A stretch of DNA of 64,000 nt from contig JAXMDC010000002.1 of the NCBI GenBank assembly GCA_046349035.1, forward strand, positions 62,001 to 126,000, given 5' to 3'. Positions 41,516 to 51,218 of this stretch are shown here, in pieces. Source of the DNA: JAXMDC01 sp046349035. Its GTDB lineage: Bacteria; Pseudomonadota; Alphaproteobacteria; Rhizobiales; Kaistiaceae. The notes under the pieces are model-generated. The model saw only the letters and a program-made list of their open reading frames with translations, did not search any database and had not been told where the DNA came from. Within the stretch, counting starts at the first letter, position 1. The number at the start of each line of letters is the position of its first letter. The translations under genes and the position numbers were made by a program.

Positions 41516-41874
41516 GGCGGACCGGCGCGCCAGCAAACGGTGCTTCACGACCGATTCCCCCGTCAGGCTCGCGCTGCCCGAGGGGCAACTCCTCGCCCCA
41601 CGGCGAGGGAACCGTAGCAGCGACAATGGGTTAGCTGTCGCATGACTGGCATGTAACACCAGAAATGGTGCCGAGGCGGCGGTCGGAGTATGCCCTGCGC
41701 CGCATTGCCCGTCCGCCGGCTTAAAGCCGGCCCGCTCCGGACAGCTGCCGGTCACGGATGGTGCGACCGGCAAAGGCGCAGCAGCCACCGCCGCCGCTGA
41801 GGCGGGCGCGGAAACCGGCCGCCCACGACGCGCTATCGTCAAGACGCCATCGGTCAATCCCGGAAAGGACTGTC
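41516..41874. other. Long leader region of kup
   Basis: 359 bases without a gene, with several hairpins, for example GCCGGC-TTAAA-GCCGGC at 41715-41731 and a GC-rich stem-loop around 41575-41610. The frame at 41758 joined to kup is unconserved, so this is probably an untranslated leader. Confidence 0.55.
41565..41735 (+). promoter_or_regulatory. Possible structured RNA leader of kup
   Basis: In order along the strand occur CAGGCTC (41568-), GCTGCCCG, CAATGGGTTAGCTG (about 41624-41637) and GGCTTAAAGCC (about 41717). This order recalls the Mg-sensing ykoK (M-box) motif, but the spacing is looser. An alternative reading is an EcfG-type promoter GGAAC-N16-GGTT at 41608-41632. Both are unproven. 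Confidence 0.25.
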
Positions 41875-43797
41875 ATGGTCCCCGTTCAATCGGTGGCGCA
41901 ACCGCGCCCGATCGCGCTCGCGCGCGACAATCCCGACCAATGGAAACGATTCCTGGCGCTCACCGTCGGGTCGGTGGGTGTCGTTTATGGCGACATCGGC
42001 ACCAGTCCGATCTACGCCTTCCGCGCGGCGCTCGCCGCGACCGCCGGCCCCTCCGGCACGCTCTCCAGCGCCGAGATCCTGGGTCTCCTCTCGCTCATTC
42101 TCTGGGCGCTCACCCTCCTCGTGACTGTCAAATACCTGCTGATCCTGACCCGTGCCGACAATAACGGCGAGGGCGGAACGCTGGCGTTGATGGCGTTGGC
42201 GCAGCGGGCGCTCGGCAAGCCGCGCTATGTGATCGTGCTGCTTGGCATGGCCGCCGCCGCACTCTTCTACGGCGACGCGCTGATCACGCCGGCGCTGTCG
42301 GTCCTTTCTGCCGTCGAAGGGCTGAGCGTGGCGACGCCCGCCTTCAGTTCGGCCGTCCTTCCGCTCACGGTCGCCATCCTCGTTGGCCTGTTCCTCGCCC
42401 AGTCACGCGGCACTGCCCGCGTCGCCGCGTTCTTCGGGCCGATCACCATCCTCTGGATGGTCGTCCTCGCCGTAAGCGGCGCCTATCATGTCGTCGCCCG
42501 GCCGGAGGTCCTTCAGGCGATCAATCCGGCTTTCGCGGTCGCTTTCCTCGCCCAGCACGGCACGGTCAGCTTCCTTGCCCTGGGCGCGGTCTTCCTGGCA
42601 GTGACCGGCGCCGAGGCGCTTTACGCGGACCTTGGTCACTTCGGACGACGGCCGATTCAGACCGCTTGGCTGTGCCTCGTGCTGCCGTCCCTGGCGCTCA
42701 ACTATCTCGGTCAGGGTGCGCTGGTCCTCGCCGATCCCGCTGCGAGCGACAATCCCTTCTTCAAGATGGTGCCGGGGTGGGCGTTGCTCCCGACGGTGTT
42801 CATCGCCACAGCCGCGACCATCATCGCCAGCCAGGCGGTCATAACCGGCGCGTTCTCGCTGACCCGCCAAGCGATACAGCTCGGCCTCCTGCCTCGGTTG
42901 GAGATCCGCCACACCTCGGAGACCGCCTTCGGCCAGATCTACATGCCGCGGGTCAACCTCGCCCTGTTCGTCGGCGTGATGCTGCTGGTCGGCCTCTTTC
43001 GCAGCTCCGACGCACTAGCCAGCGCCTATGGCATCGCCGTCAGCGGCACCATGGTGGTGACGGCGATCATGGCCTTCGTCGTCATCTGGCGTTGCTGGCA
43101 GTGGCGCTGGTACGCCGCCGCAGCGCTTATTGCGCCGTTCTTCGCGATCGAGGCGGTGTTCGTCGCTTCGAACCTCCTGAAGTTCGTCGAAGGCGGCTGG
43201 GTGCCCCTGCTGCTGGCGGCGGCATTGATGCTGCTGATGATCACCTGGCGTCGCGGTAGTCGAATTCTGCTGGAGAAGACACGACGATCGGAAGTGCCCC
43301 TGCGCCAGGTCGTCGAGAAGCTCGAAGCACGACCGCCGCTGCGCGTGCCGGGAACCGCAATGTTCCTGACCGGCGACCCTGAGTTCGCGCCGACCGCGCT
43401 GCTGCACAGCCTCAAGCACTACAAGGTTCTGCACGAGCAGAACGTCATTCTGAGCGTGCGCACCGCCGACCGTCCGCGCGTCGACCCGGACGAGCGGGTG
43501 ATTTTCGAGTCGCTCAGCCCGACTTTCGCGCGCATCCTGGTGACCTACGGCTTCCTGGAGACGCCAAACCTACCGGGCGCGCTCGCCGCCGCCCGGCGGC
43601 TTGGCTGGAGTTTCGACATCATGTCGACCTCCTTCTTCCTGTCGCGCCGCGCTGTCCGGCCCGGCCGCGACTCGGAGATGCCGCCCTGGCAGGACAAGCT
43701 GTTCATCAGTCTCTCGCGCGGCGCCAGCGACGCGACCGGCTACTTCCGCATCCCCACCGAACGGGTGGTCGAGATCGGTATGCAGGTGACGGTCTGA
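41875..43797 (+). CDS. kup: Low-affinity potassium transporter Kup
   Basis: 640 residues, close to E. coli Kup (622). About 12 membrane helices occupy the first 460 residues, starting with the signature VGVVYGDIGTSPIYAFR, then NNGEGGTLALMAL and FYGDALITPALSVLSAVEGL; the last 170 residues are a cytoplasmic domain. Takes up K+ by proton symport at the inner membrane. ATG 41875 follows GGAAAGGACTGTC. An open frame continues 39 codons upstream but is not conserved. Preceded by a long leader that may be regulatory. Confidence 0.95.
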   Translation: MVPVQSVAQPRPIALARDNPDQWKRFLALTVGSVGVVYGDIGTSPIYAFRAALAATAGPSGTLSSAEILGLLSLILWALTLLVTVKYLLILTRADNNGEGGTLALMALAQRALGKPRYVIVLLGMAAAALFYGDALITPALSVLSAVEGLSVATPAFSSAVLPLTVAILVGLFLAQSRGTARVAAFFGPITILWMVVLAVSGAYHVVARPEVLQAINPAFAVAFLAQHGTVSFLALGAVFLAVTGAEALYADLGHFGRRPIQTAWLCLVLPSLALNYLGQGALVLADPAASDNPFFKMVPGWALLPTVFIATAATIIASQAVITGAFSLTRQAIQLGLLPRLEIRHTSETAFGQIYMPRVNLALFVGVMLLVGLFRSSDALASAYGIAVSGTMVVTAIMAFVVIWRCWQWRWYAAAALIAPFFAIEAVFVASNLLKFVEGGWVPLLLAAALMLLMITWRRGSRILLEKTRRSEVPLRQVVEKLEARPPLRVPGTAMFLTGDPEFAPTALLHSLKHYKVLHEQNVILSVRTADRPRVDPDERVIFESLSPTFARILVTYGFLETPNLPGALAAARRLGWSFDIMSTSFFLSRRAVRPGRDSEMPPWQDKLFISLSRGASDATGYFRIPTERVVEIGMQVTV

Positions 43798-43963
43798 CGA
43801 ACATCGCTGGGGCGGGGGTTCGCTCCCGCCTCAACCCTGCCGCGAATTCGTCGCAATTCGCTCTGAGCCTCCCCGCTTCGTCGGCGCGATTCGTTCCGCG
43901 AACGCGGCCGCGCCGGCCGAACGGGAACTCCCGGCGGCCGGACCAAAAACGGGGGACGCCCAC

Positions 43964-44269
43964 ATGAGCGGACTGCTGCCTCTCATCATCCAGCTTATCT
44001 CTGGCGCTGTCGGCGGCAACGTCGTCGGCAATCTCGTCAAGGACCTCAATCTCGGGACAGTCGGGAATTCGATCACCGGCATCGTCGGCGGCGGCATCGG
44101 CGGGCAACTGCTCGGCATGCTCGGGCTCGGCGGTGCCGCGGCCGGGGCGGGCGCCGGCGGTCTCGACATCGGTTCGATTATCTCTTCGGTCGCCGGCGGC
44201 GGGGTCGGTGGTGGCGTGGTGCTGGCCATCGTGTCGATGGTTAAGAATGTGATGGGCGGCGCCAAGTAG
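43964..44269 (+). CDS. Glycine-rich small membrane protein
   Basis: 101 residues, about a third glycine, with alternating hydrophobic and GGG stretches (SGAVGGNVVGNLV, GGGIGGQLLGMLGLGG) and a final hydrophobic helix ending VKNVMGG. The glycine-zipper look suggests membrane insertion or oligomerisation. ATG 43964 has GGGGGAC upstream. Similar short proteins are widespread in Bradyrhizobium-like genomes with no reliable function. Confidence 0.7.
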   Translation: MSGLLPLIIQLISGAVGGNVVGNLVKDLNLGTVGNSITGIVGGGIGGQLLGMLGLGGAAAGAGAGGLDIGSIISSVAGGGVGGGVVLAIVSMVKNVMGGAK

Positions 44270-44292
44270 GGGCGTTTTCCGCCGATCGCCCG

Positions 44293-44316
44293 GTCGCGGG
44301 CGCCAGCGCCCGCGAC
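44293..44316 (+). terminator. Hairpin after the glycine-rich gene
   Basis: GTCGCGGGC pairs with GCCCGCGAC around a six-base loop, 24 bases after the stop. No T tract, so a terminator role is only possible. Confidence 0.35.
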
Positions 44317-44390
44317 ACACTGTTGCAGTCCTGCGACGCTTCCTTGGACGTTCAGGCGTCATTCATGCTGCCGGGCCTATTTCCAGGCGC

Positions 44391-44693
44391 ATGTTTCGGT
44401 GGCCAAAGCTCGCGCTTTTTCTAGGCTTCCTCGCCGTGGCGGGGGTGGGGGTGAGCGCGCCTGCTGCCGCCCAGTCCGGCTGCCTTTCGACCGATCAGGC
44501 GCGCAGCCTCCTGCAGAGCGGGCAGGTGGCGCCGATTTCCCAGCTGCGCGCCCAGATCGCCCCCTACGGCGAGATCGTCGGCATTCCCCAGCTCTGCCAG
44601 AGCGGCGGCCGATACGTGTATATCGTCAATGTGTTAAACCGCTCCGGCCAGGTCCAGCGTCTTACCGTGAACGCCGGATCGGGTGCTACATGA
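44391..44693 (+). CDS. PepSY-like secreted protein
   Basis: 100 residues. Signal peptide 1-27 (cleavage after AAA-Q), then a mature domain GCLSTDQARSLLQSGQ through LCQSGGRYVYIVNVLNRSGQVQRLTVNA, the pattern of short PepSY-like periplasmic proteins. Two cysteines in the mature part probably form a disulfide. Such genes often sit beside PhoPQ-like sensors, as here, and may modulate the sensor's periplasmic domain; this is inference. Confidence 0.75.
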   Translation: MFRWPKLALFLGFLAVAGVGVSAPAAAQSGCLSTDQARSLLQSGQVAPISQLRAQIAPYGEIVGIPQLCQSGGRYVYIVNVLNRSGQVQRLTVNAGSGAT

Positions 44694-44816
44694 GCCGCGC
44701 TTATTGAGCTATTCTGCGCGGCGCGCCACGGCTTGATCGAAAACGCTGCCGATTCGGGTGTCCAGCGCGTATCGGCCGCTGCGCGTAGCCGGCCGCCTTA
44801 TCGGGAGGAGGATGTC

Positions 44817-45488
44817 ATGCGGGTTCTGGTCGTCGAGGACGATCCCGATCTCAATCGCCAGCTTGGCACCGCCTTGAAGGACGCCGGCTATGTCGTCGAC
44901 AGTGCCGCCGACGGCGAGGAAGGCCACTATCTCGGCGACACCGAACCCTATGACGTGGTGATCCTCGATATCGGCCTGCCGGTCATGGACGGCATCAGCG
45001 TTCTGGAAGAGTGGCGCCGCGCCGGCCGCACCATGCCGGTGCTGATCCTCACCGCCCGCGACCGCTGGAGCGACAAGGTGCAGGGCATCGACGCCGGCGC
45101 CGACGACTATGTCGCCAAGCCCTTCCACGTCGAGGAGGTGCTGGCGCGGGTGCGGGCTCTGGTCCGCCGCGCCGCCGGCCACGCCGCCAACGAGATCGAG
45201 TGCGGCACCGTCCGCCTCGACATGAAGGCCGGCCGCGTTACCGTCGACGGCAATCCGGTCAAGCTGACTTCGCACGAATACAAGGTGCTGGAGTACCTCC
45301 TCCATCACCGCGACCGCGTCGTCTCGCGCACCGAACTGATCGAGCACCTCTACGACCAGGACTTCGACCGCGACTCCAATACCATCGAGGTCTTCGTCGG
45401 GCGCCTCAGAAAGAAGATGCCGGCGGAGTTGATCGAGACCGTGCGCGGCCTCGGCTACCGTATCGTCAAGCCGGGCGATGCGAGCTGA
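44817..45488 (+). CDS. OmpR/PhoP-family response regulator
   Basis: 223 residues. Receiver domain 1-115 with acidic pocket EDDPD, phosphorylated Asp51 (VVILDIGLPVMDG) and Lys in YVAKPFHV; C-terminal winged helix with LTSHEYKVLEYLLHHRDRVVSRTEL and EVFVGRLRKKM. ATG 44817 follows a very strong GGGAGGAGG. It is phosphorylated by the kinase encoded next, with which it overlaps by 11 bases. Sequence and context are PhoP-like. Confidence 0.94.
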   Translation: MRVLVVEDDPDLNRQLGTALKDAGYVVDSAADGEEGHYLGDTEPYDVVILDIGLPVMDGISVLEEWRRAGRTMPVLILTARDRWSDKVQGIDAGADDYVAKPFHVEEVLARVRALVRRAAGHAANEIECGTVRLDMKAGRVTVDGNPVKLTSHEYKVLEYLLHHRDRVVSRTELIEHLYDQDFDRDSNTIEVFVGRLRKKMPAELIETVRGLGYRIVKPGDAS

Positions 45489-46956
45489 GCACGACCCCGG
45501 CCGCGCTCCCCTGGAGGACCGGGGCGGCAGCGGACCGACGCCGGTAACGCGGGCCCCGTTCAGCGCCCTCCACCTCGATTCGCTGTTCGTCCGCCTGATC
45601 GCCAGCGCGGCCCTCTGGAGCGTCGTCGCGCTGCTCGCCGCCGGGCTGATCCTCACCTCGCTCTATCAGCGCACTGTCGAGAATGCCTTCGACGACCGCC
45701 TGCGCGTCTATCTGACCACGCTGGTCGGCGCCCTGGCCAAGGAGCGGCCGGAGCCGGCCTCCGACCCCGGCAATCTCGGCGAACAGCGTTTCGAGCAGCT
45801 TTACTCCGGCTGGTACTGGCAGGTCCGCCGCGCCAACGAGACCGGCCCGGTGATCCTCTCCTCCGGCTCGCTGTTCAACGAGGAGATCGACATTTCCAAG
45901 ACGACGGCCAAGCGCGACGCGAGCGGCCTGCTGCACGCCGACACCACCGGCCCCGACGGCCAGTCGCTCCGCGTCCTCGACCTTGCGGCGACCTTCCCCG
46001 CCGCCGACGGCAACGACCAGCCGGCGCACTACGACATCCTGGTCGCCGGCAATGCCGGCGAGATGGCCGCCGACGTCGCCGCCTTTCGTGCCAGCGTGGC
46101 GTTGACGCTGGCGGTGTTCGGCTTCGGCCTCATCGCCGCGACGACCGTGCAGATCCGCTGGGGCCTACGCCCGCTGGATCAGGTGCGGCGCGGCCTCGCC
46201 GATCTAAGGAGCGGCAAGGAGGCGCGCTTCGGCGGCCCGTTCCCGGCCGAGGTCGCCCCGCTCGCCGCCGAACTCAACGCGCTCATCAAATCCAACAAGG
46301 AGATCATCGAGCGCGCCCGGACGCATGTGGGTAACCTCGCTCACGCCCTGAAGACGCCGCTCAGCGTCATCACCAACGAGGCCCGGACCAGTGGCGGCCC
46401 CTTCGGTGCCAAGATCGGCGAGCAGGCCGAGATGATGCGGAGCCAGATCACCCACTATCTCGACCGCGCCCGCATCGCCGCGCAGGTCGAGGTCATCGGC
46501 GCCGTTACTCCGGTCGAGCCGCCGCTCGCCCGCCTGGTGCGAGCGATGAACAAGATCTACGGCGGCAAGGGCATCGCCGTATCGGCCGAGATTCCCGCCG
46601 CCGCCCAGTTCCGCGGCGAGCAGCAGGACCTCGAGGAAATCGCCGGCAACCTCCTCGACAACGCCTGCAAATGGGCCAAAGGCAAAGTGTTCATCCGCGT
46701 CGCCTACCAGCCGCCGGCGAACGAGGCGACGCCCGGCCGCCTGACCGTGACGGTTGAGGACGACGGTCCCGGCCTCACCGAGGCGCAGGCCGCCGAAGCG
46801 ACCCGGCGCGGCCGGCGGCTCGACGAGAGCAAGCCGGGCTCGGGGCTCGGCCTCTCGATCGTCACCGACCTCGTCGCCCTCTATGGCGGCACCTTCACTC
46901 TCGGCCGCTCCGGCGAGGGCGGGCTTTCCGCCGCGGTAGTCCTTCCCGCCGCCTGA
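45478..46956 (+). CDS. PhoQ-like sensor histidine kinase
   Basis: 492 residues. Cytoplasmic tail 1-38, membrane helices about 39-61 and 205-226 enclosing a periplasmic domain with GWYWQVRR, then HAMP (WGLRPLDQVRRGLADL), phosphoacceptor His289 in GNLAHALKTPLSV, and ATPase with NLLDNACKWAKG, DDGPGL and SGLGLSIV. The HALKTPL form is that of PhoQ-type kinases rather than HELRTPL. Overlaps its regulator gene. Confidence 0.93.
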   Translation: MRAEHDPGRAPLEDRGGSGPTPVTRAPFSALHLDSLFVRLIASAALWSVVALLAAGLILTSLYQRTVENAFDDRLRVYLTTLVGALAKERPEPASDPGNLGEQRFEQLYSGWYWQVRRANETGPVILSSGSLFNEEIDISKTTAKRDASGLLHADTTGPDGQSLRVLDLAATFPAADGNDQPAHYDILVAGNAGEMAADVAAFRASVALTLAVFGFGLIAATTVQIRWGLRPLDQVRRGLADLRSGKEARFGGPFPAEVAPLAAELNALIKSNKEIIERARTHVGNLAHALKTPLSVITNEARTSGGPFGAKIGEQAEMMRSQITHYLDRARIAAQVEVIGAVTPVEPPLARLVRAMNKIYGGKGIAVSAEIPAAAQFRGEQQDLEEIAGNLLDNACKWAKGKVFIRVAYQPPANEATPGRLTVTVEDDGPGLTEAQAAEATRRGRRLDESKPGSGLGLSIVTDLVALYGGTFTLGRSGEGGLSAAVVLPAA

Positions 46957-47062
46957 CGCCACGCGTCGGCGGCAGCTTCCGAGGCCTCTCCTTTCAGCCA
47001 AATTTAAGCATTCCCGGGCCTAATCGGCGTTCGCTTCACCGACCAGCCGAGCCGCCGGGCAC

Positions 47063-48442
47063 ATGACCTCCAAGAACCCTGCTGACGAACGCCTCCGCGG
47101 ATTGCTGGGGGGACTTTCGCCGGCCGCTCGTGCGTTGATCAGCAAGGCGGTCAAAGCACGCCCCGGAGCGGCTCCGCCCGCCTCGCCTGAGGCGCCGCCG
47201 GCCGCAGCACCGGTGTCGTCAACCACAATCGACGAACGCCGCCAGGCGCTTGGCCGAGCCTTCTTCGAGCCGATCGTTCCGTTCATCAACGCCTCGAAAT
47301 TGCTCCACCGCGAGACCGGCCGTCTCTCCGAGGACACCGTAGCGGTGATCTGGGAGTGGATCGCCCGCGACCTCGCCAAGGACGCGGTCGCGGCGGTTGT
47401 CTATGACCCGCGCGCCGACTTCTCGACCGCCGCCAGGCCGCTCCGCGAAACCGTCCTGCCGGCACTGTCGGCGGTGATCGCCGGGGTCGGCGACACCCAG
47501 CTCGCCGAGCAGCGCCTCGCCGCCCAGATCGGTGGCGATCGCGGCCATCGCGACCTCGCCGCCATCGAGCAGGCCTTCCGCGAGATCGCCTGGGTGGCTC
47601 CGGTGATGAAAACCTTGCCGCGCATGCTGACCCGGCGCGACTTCGAAGACGACATCGGCCTGCTCGCCCCGCTCGAGGCGGCGCTGATGTCGCCGCGTGG
47701 CGACCCCGCCTGGCTGTTCTCGGCGCTGCTGCCGCATCTGGAGTCGCCGACGCTGCTGGCGCGGATCGCCGTCATCCTCTCCGGCGTCGACGCCGCCGAC
47801 GCCATCGAGCGCTCGCCGGTCGCCCCGGCACTCGACATCCTCCTGTCGGAGATCGAGATCGAGGTGGCGCGCCTGCGCGACGCCCGTGCCGAGCGGCGGG
47901 CGGGGGGCGCAGGCATTGCCGCCGCCGAACTCGCCATCCAGCGCTATCACTCCATGCTGCGCGAGGTGGAAGTGATCGTCGATCTCGGCGCCGCCTCGCG
48001 CTGGGCGAACCGCATCGCACTGTTGAAGAAGGTGGCGACGGCCGAGGTCGCGCCCGAGGTTGCCGAGACCGGCGGCCTGACCCGCCGCGTCTTCCGCCTC
48101 AAGGGGGCGAAGGGCGAGCCGCAGCCGATCGACGCCGAACTGGTCGAGGACGCCGACCGCGCCCTCCGCTTCCTCAAGGCCGCCGCCAATGCCCGCGAGA
48201 GCTTCGCCCTGAACGCCGTGCTCGCCAGTGTCAGCCGCGAGGTCGAGCAGACCTTCGAGATGATGGTCGAGCCGCTCTTGCAGCAGCTCCGCAACACCTA
48301 TGGCGACGCCAAGGCGCGCGTCGCCGCCCGTGCCGAGGCGGTGCTGCGCCTCGCCGAGACCTATTTCGGCCCGGCTTACGCGGCGACGCTCCGCCGGAGC
48401 GTCGCGCTCGCCGGCGAGGAGCGGAGCCGCCTGCGCGGCTGA
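47063..48442 (+). CDS. Conserved hypothetical protein
   Basis: 459 residues, no signal peptide or membrane helix. Almost entirely helical, with an Ala/Pro-rich linker at about 34-52, and blocks such as FFEPIVPFINASKLLHRETGRLS, VIWEWIARDLAKDAV and EVEQTFEMMVEPLLQQLRNTYGDA. I do not recognise a named domain. It lies 106 bases after the kinase gene on the same strand and could share its transcript. Sequence quality and length argue that it is a real, intact gene. Confidence 0.78.
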   Translation: MTSKNPADERLRGLLGGLSPAARALISKAVKARPGAAPPASPEAPPAAAPVSSTTIDERRQALGRAFFEPIVPFINASKLLHRETGRLSEDTVAVIWEWIARDLAKDAVAAVVYDPRADFSTAARPLRETVLPALSAVIAGVGDTQLAEQRLAAQIGGDRGHRDLAAIEQAFREIAWVAPVMKTLPRMLTRRDFEDDIGLLAPLEAALMSPRGDPAWLFSALLPHLESPTLLARIAVILSGVDAADAIERSPVAPALDILLSEIEIEVARLRDARAERRAGGAGIAAAELAIQRYHSMLREVEVIVDLGAASRWANRIALLKKVATAEVAPEVAETGGLTRRVFRLKGAKGEPQPIDAELVEDADRALRFLKAAANARESFALNAVLASVSREVEQTFEMMVEPLLQQLRNTYGDAKARVAARAEAVLRLAETYFGPAYAATLRRSVALAGEERSRLRG

Positions 48443-48460
48443 GCATCGCCGCAAGCTGCC

Positions 48461-49399
48461 TTAGTTGGCCTGGCGAAACGCCGCCACCGTCGCCGACAGG
48501 CCGGCTTCGAAGGGCGTCGGATCGTTCCAGAAGCGTCCGGCGAACTTGTGGGCATCGACGCGGTAAGGCCGGTCCCACTGGAAACGCATCTCCGCCAACT
48601 CGCCGACCTCGCGCACGAAAAGGGCGACGATCGGTTCCAACAATCTCGGCATCACCGTCACCCGCGGCGGCACGCCGATAATCGCTGCGGCCAACTGGAA
48701 CAGTTCGCGCAGCGTTCGCGTCGGTGCGTTCGGCACGTGCCAGGCCTGGCCGTAAGCGTCGTCCGGCGCGTCGATCAGCGAGACGAGGGCCCGTGCGAAA
48801 TCGGGCACATAGGTGAAGTCGTGCGGAAAGTCGGCGGGATAGGGGGCAAGCGCCGCCTTGCCGGCGAGGAGCCGGGCGACGCCGTAGGTCGACAGCACCG
48901 AGGTCCCGACCAGCGGGCCGTAGAAATCGGAGGCCCGCACCGCGACCGCCCTGACCCGTCCACTCCGATGCGCCTCCTGCCATTGCCGGGTAACGGCGGC
49001 TCGCACCCGCGGCTTGCGTCCATGGACGGTGAGCGGCATCTCCTCGGTAAGCGCGGCGGTCTGCGGCCCGTAGAGATAGAGATTGTCGGCGAAGACGAAC
49101 CGGGCGCCCGAGCGTTGGCAGCCGTCGAGGAGATTGGCGACGATGCGCGGCCAAAGGTCTTCCCAGACCGTCGCGTCGTACTTTACCCCGACTGCGCACA
49201 CTGCGGTGTCGACGTTTGCGCAGGCGGCAATCGCTACCGTGGGATCGCTAGCGTCGCCGGCAACGAAGGCGACACCCGGGAGCAGGCCTTGCGGCGCCGT
49301 CCGCTGCACGACCCGCACCTCGTCTCCGCGCGCCGCGAGCCGGTTTGCGACGTCGCGACCGACGGCGCCATAACCGAAGATCGCCACCCGTCTCGCCAT
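48461..49399 (-). CDS. NAD(P)-dependent epimerase/dehydratase-like protein
   Basis: 312 residues, extended short-chain dehydrogenase fold. Dinucleotide-binding motif is GYGAVGRDVANRL (9-21), atypical in having GxGxxG; a later FVFADNLYLYGP replaces the catalytic Ser and Tyr region, and no YxxxK is apparent, so it may be an atypical, non-epimerase member. The C-terminal part includes PHDFTYVPDFARALVSL and RTLRELFQLAA. Convergent with the 47063 gene. Confidence 0.8.
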   Translation of the reverse strand: MARRVAIFGYGAVGRDVANRLAARGDEVRVVQRTAPQGLLPGVAFVAGDASDPTVAIAACANVDTAVCAVGVKYDATVWEDLWPRIVANLLDGCQRSGARFVFADNLYLYGPQTAALTEEMPLTVHGRKPRVRAAVTRQWQEAHRSGRVRAVAVRASDFYGPLVGTSVLSTYGVARLLAGKAALAPYPADFPHDFTYVPDFARALVSLIDAPDDAYGQAWHVPNAPTRTLRELFQLAAAIIGVPPRVTVMPRLLEPIVALFVREVGELAEMRFQWDRPYRVDAHKFAGRFWNDPTPFEAGLSATVAAFRQAN

Positions 49400-49577
49400 C
49401 CGCCCCTCACCAAAATCGTGCCAACCCTAGCGAAAGTGGGGCGTCCCGGCTTGGCGGACAAGCCTTTCGGCGCTCGCTCGCCGTTAACATTGCACCTGCC
49501 GCCCGGCGCGCCTAAACCATTCGCCTCCGCCGCCCCGCGCTGACGTGGCCGCGGCAAAGGCAGGTAGTATTCCCGGC

Positions 49578-50693
49578 ATGGTGCAATGGATCGTCATGGG
49601 GGTTTTAACGGCGCTGGCGGCGCTGGCGCTGCTGGTGCCGCTGTTTCGCGGCACCGGTAAGAACGCCGACCCCGCCACCGCCGGCGCGATCTATCGCGAC
49701 CAACTGGCCGAACTCGAGGCCGATGTCGCCCGTGGCGCGATCGGCGGCGCCGAAGCCGAGGCCGCCCGCGCGGAAATTTCCCGCCGCCTGCTGAAGACCG
49801 CTGCTGCCGAGCCGGCTTCGGGCGGCGAGGACAAGGGACGGCAATGGGTGGCGGCCGGCCTGATCCTTGTTGCGGCGCCGCTGGTCGCGGTGCAGGTCTA
49901 CCGCATGGTCGGCCTCCCCAACGCCCCCGACCAACCGTTGCAGGAGCGCCTCACCGGCGCCCTCGCGCCCTGGGATGAGGCGGCGGCGGTGCGCCGCGCC
50001 GAGCTTCAGCTTGAAAAGACCCCGGACGACGCCCGCCTGTGGGGTCAGCTCGCACAGTATTTCGCCGGCAACGAGGACTACGGCAAAGCGGTCAACGCCC
50101 TCCGCAATCTCGTCCGCATCCAGGGAGACTCGGCGCCGCTCGAGACGGCGATCGCCATGAGCCTGATGCGCGAGGCCGACGGCACGGTCACCGACGCCGC
50201 GGTGACGGCGCTGCGCAAGGTCGTCGAACTCGACCCCAAGGATCTTCGGCCGCGATTCTTCCTGGCCCTCCGCCTGAGGCAGGACGGCAAGACCGACGAG
50301 GCCGCCGCCGCCTGGCGGGCGATTCTCCCCGACGCCCCGGCGCCCCTCGCCGACCTCATCAACCAGCAACTTGCCGAACTCGAGGGCCGCCCGCCGCCGC
50401 CCCCGACCGCACCGCGCGGCCCGACCGATGCCGATGTCGCCGCCGTCCGCGACCTGCCGCCCGACCAGCAGAAGGCGCTCTTCAACAGCATGGTCGAGCG
50501 CCTCGCCGGCCGCCTCGCCGAACAGCCCGACGACGCCGACGGCTGGACCCAGCTGATCCGCTCTTATGTCGTGCTCGGGCGCACCGACGACGCCAAGCAG
50601 GCACTGGCGCGCGCCCGTGTCGCACTCGCCGCCCGCGCCGACCGCCTCGCCGGCATTGAAACGCTTGCCCGAACGCTCGACCTGACCAACTAA
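49578..50693 (+). CDS. ccmI: Cytochrome c maturation protein CcmI
   Basis: 371 residues. Two membrane segments in the first 115 residues enclose the helical region IYRDQLAELEADVARGAIGGAEAEAARAEISRRLL, the CcmI signature; a periplasmic TPR domain follows (DDARLWGQLAQYFAGNEDYGKAVNALRNL). It presents apocytochrome c to the haem lyase CcmF/CcmH. ATG 49578 is taken. First gene of the ccmI-E-F-H operon; its stop touches the next frame. Confidence 0.93.
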   Translation: MVQWIVMGVLTALAALALLVPLFRGTGKNADPATAGAIYRDQLAELEADVARGAIGGAEAEAARAEISRRLLKTAAAEPASGGEDKGRQWVAAGLILVAAPLVAVQVYRMVGLPNAPDQPLQERLTGALAPWDEAAAVRRAELQLEKTPDDARLWGQLAQYFAGNEDYGKAVNALRNLVRIQGDSAPLETAIAMSLMREADGTVTDAAVTALRKVVELDPKDLRPRFFLALRLRQDGKTDEAAAAWRAILPDAPAPLADLINQQLAELEGRPPPPPTAPRGPTDADVAAVRDLPPDQQKALFNSMVERLAGRLAEQPDDADGWTQLIRSYVVLGRTDDAKQALARARVALAARADRLAGIETLARTLDLTN

Positions 50694-50743
50694 TGGGGAA
50701 GGGGCAGTCCCCGGAGCCTGACGCCCCCGGAGCCAGACGCCTG

Positions 50744-51208
50744 ATGAACCGCAAACAGCGCCGCCTCTCTCTGATCGCCGCCGCGGGTCTGATCCTCATC
50801 GCCGCCACCGCGCTGACGCTCACCGCGCTTTCCGGCAAGATCACGCTCTTCCAGTCGCCGAGCGACATCCTCGCCAAGGCGCCGCCACCGAGCCAGCGCA
50901 TCCGCCTCGGCGGCCTCGTCGCCGACGGTTCGGTGGTCAAGGAAGCTGGCGGCCGCGTTCGCTTTGCCGTCACCGACTGCGCCAAGACGCTGACCGTCGT
51001 ATATCAGGGCATCCTGCCCGACCTCTTTCGCGAAGGGCAGGGTGTGATCACCGAAGGCACCCTCGGCGCCAACGGTCAGTTCACCGCCGACTCGGTGCTG
51101 GCCAAACACGACGAGAACTACATGCCGCCGGAGGTCGCCAAGGAGATGCAGGCTCGCAATCAGTGCCAAGCGACACCCGGCAAGCAGGCCGGCGTCGCAA
51201 CGCCCTAG
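50744..51208 (+). CDS. ccmE: Haem chaperone CcmE
   Basis: 154 residues. N-terminal membrane anchor after MNRKQRRL, then an OB-fold domain that binds haem covalently through His122 in AKHDENYMPPE, with Tyr126 nearby as axial ligand. It carries haem from CcmABCD to CcmF. Start ATG 50744 matches the conserved N-terminus of the family; an ATG at 50693 overlapping the ccmI stop is in frame but unconserved. Confidence 0.94.
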   Translation: MNRKQRRLSLIAAAGLILIAATALTLTALSGKITLFQSPSDILAKAPPPSQRIRLGGLVADGSVVKEAGGRVRFAVTDCAKTLTVVYQGILPDLFREGQGVITEGTLGANGQFTADSVLAKHDENYMPPEVAKEMQARNQCQATPGKQAGVATP

Positions 51209-51218
51209 CCCGAGGCCG

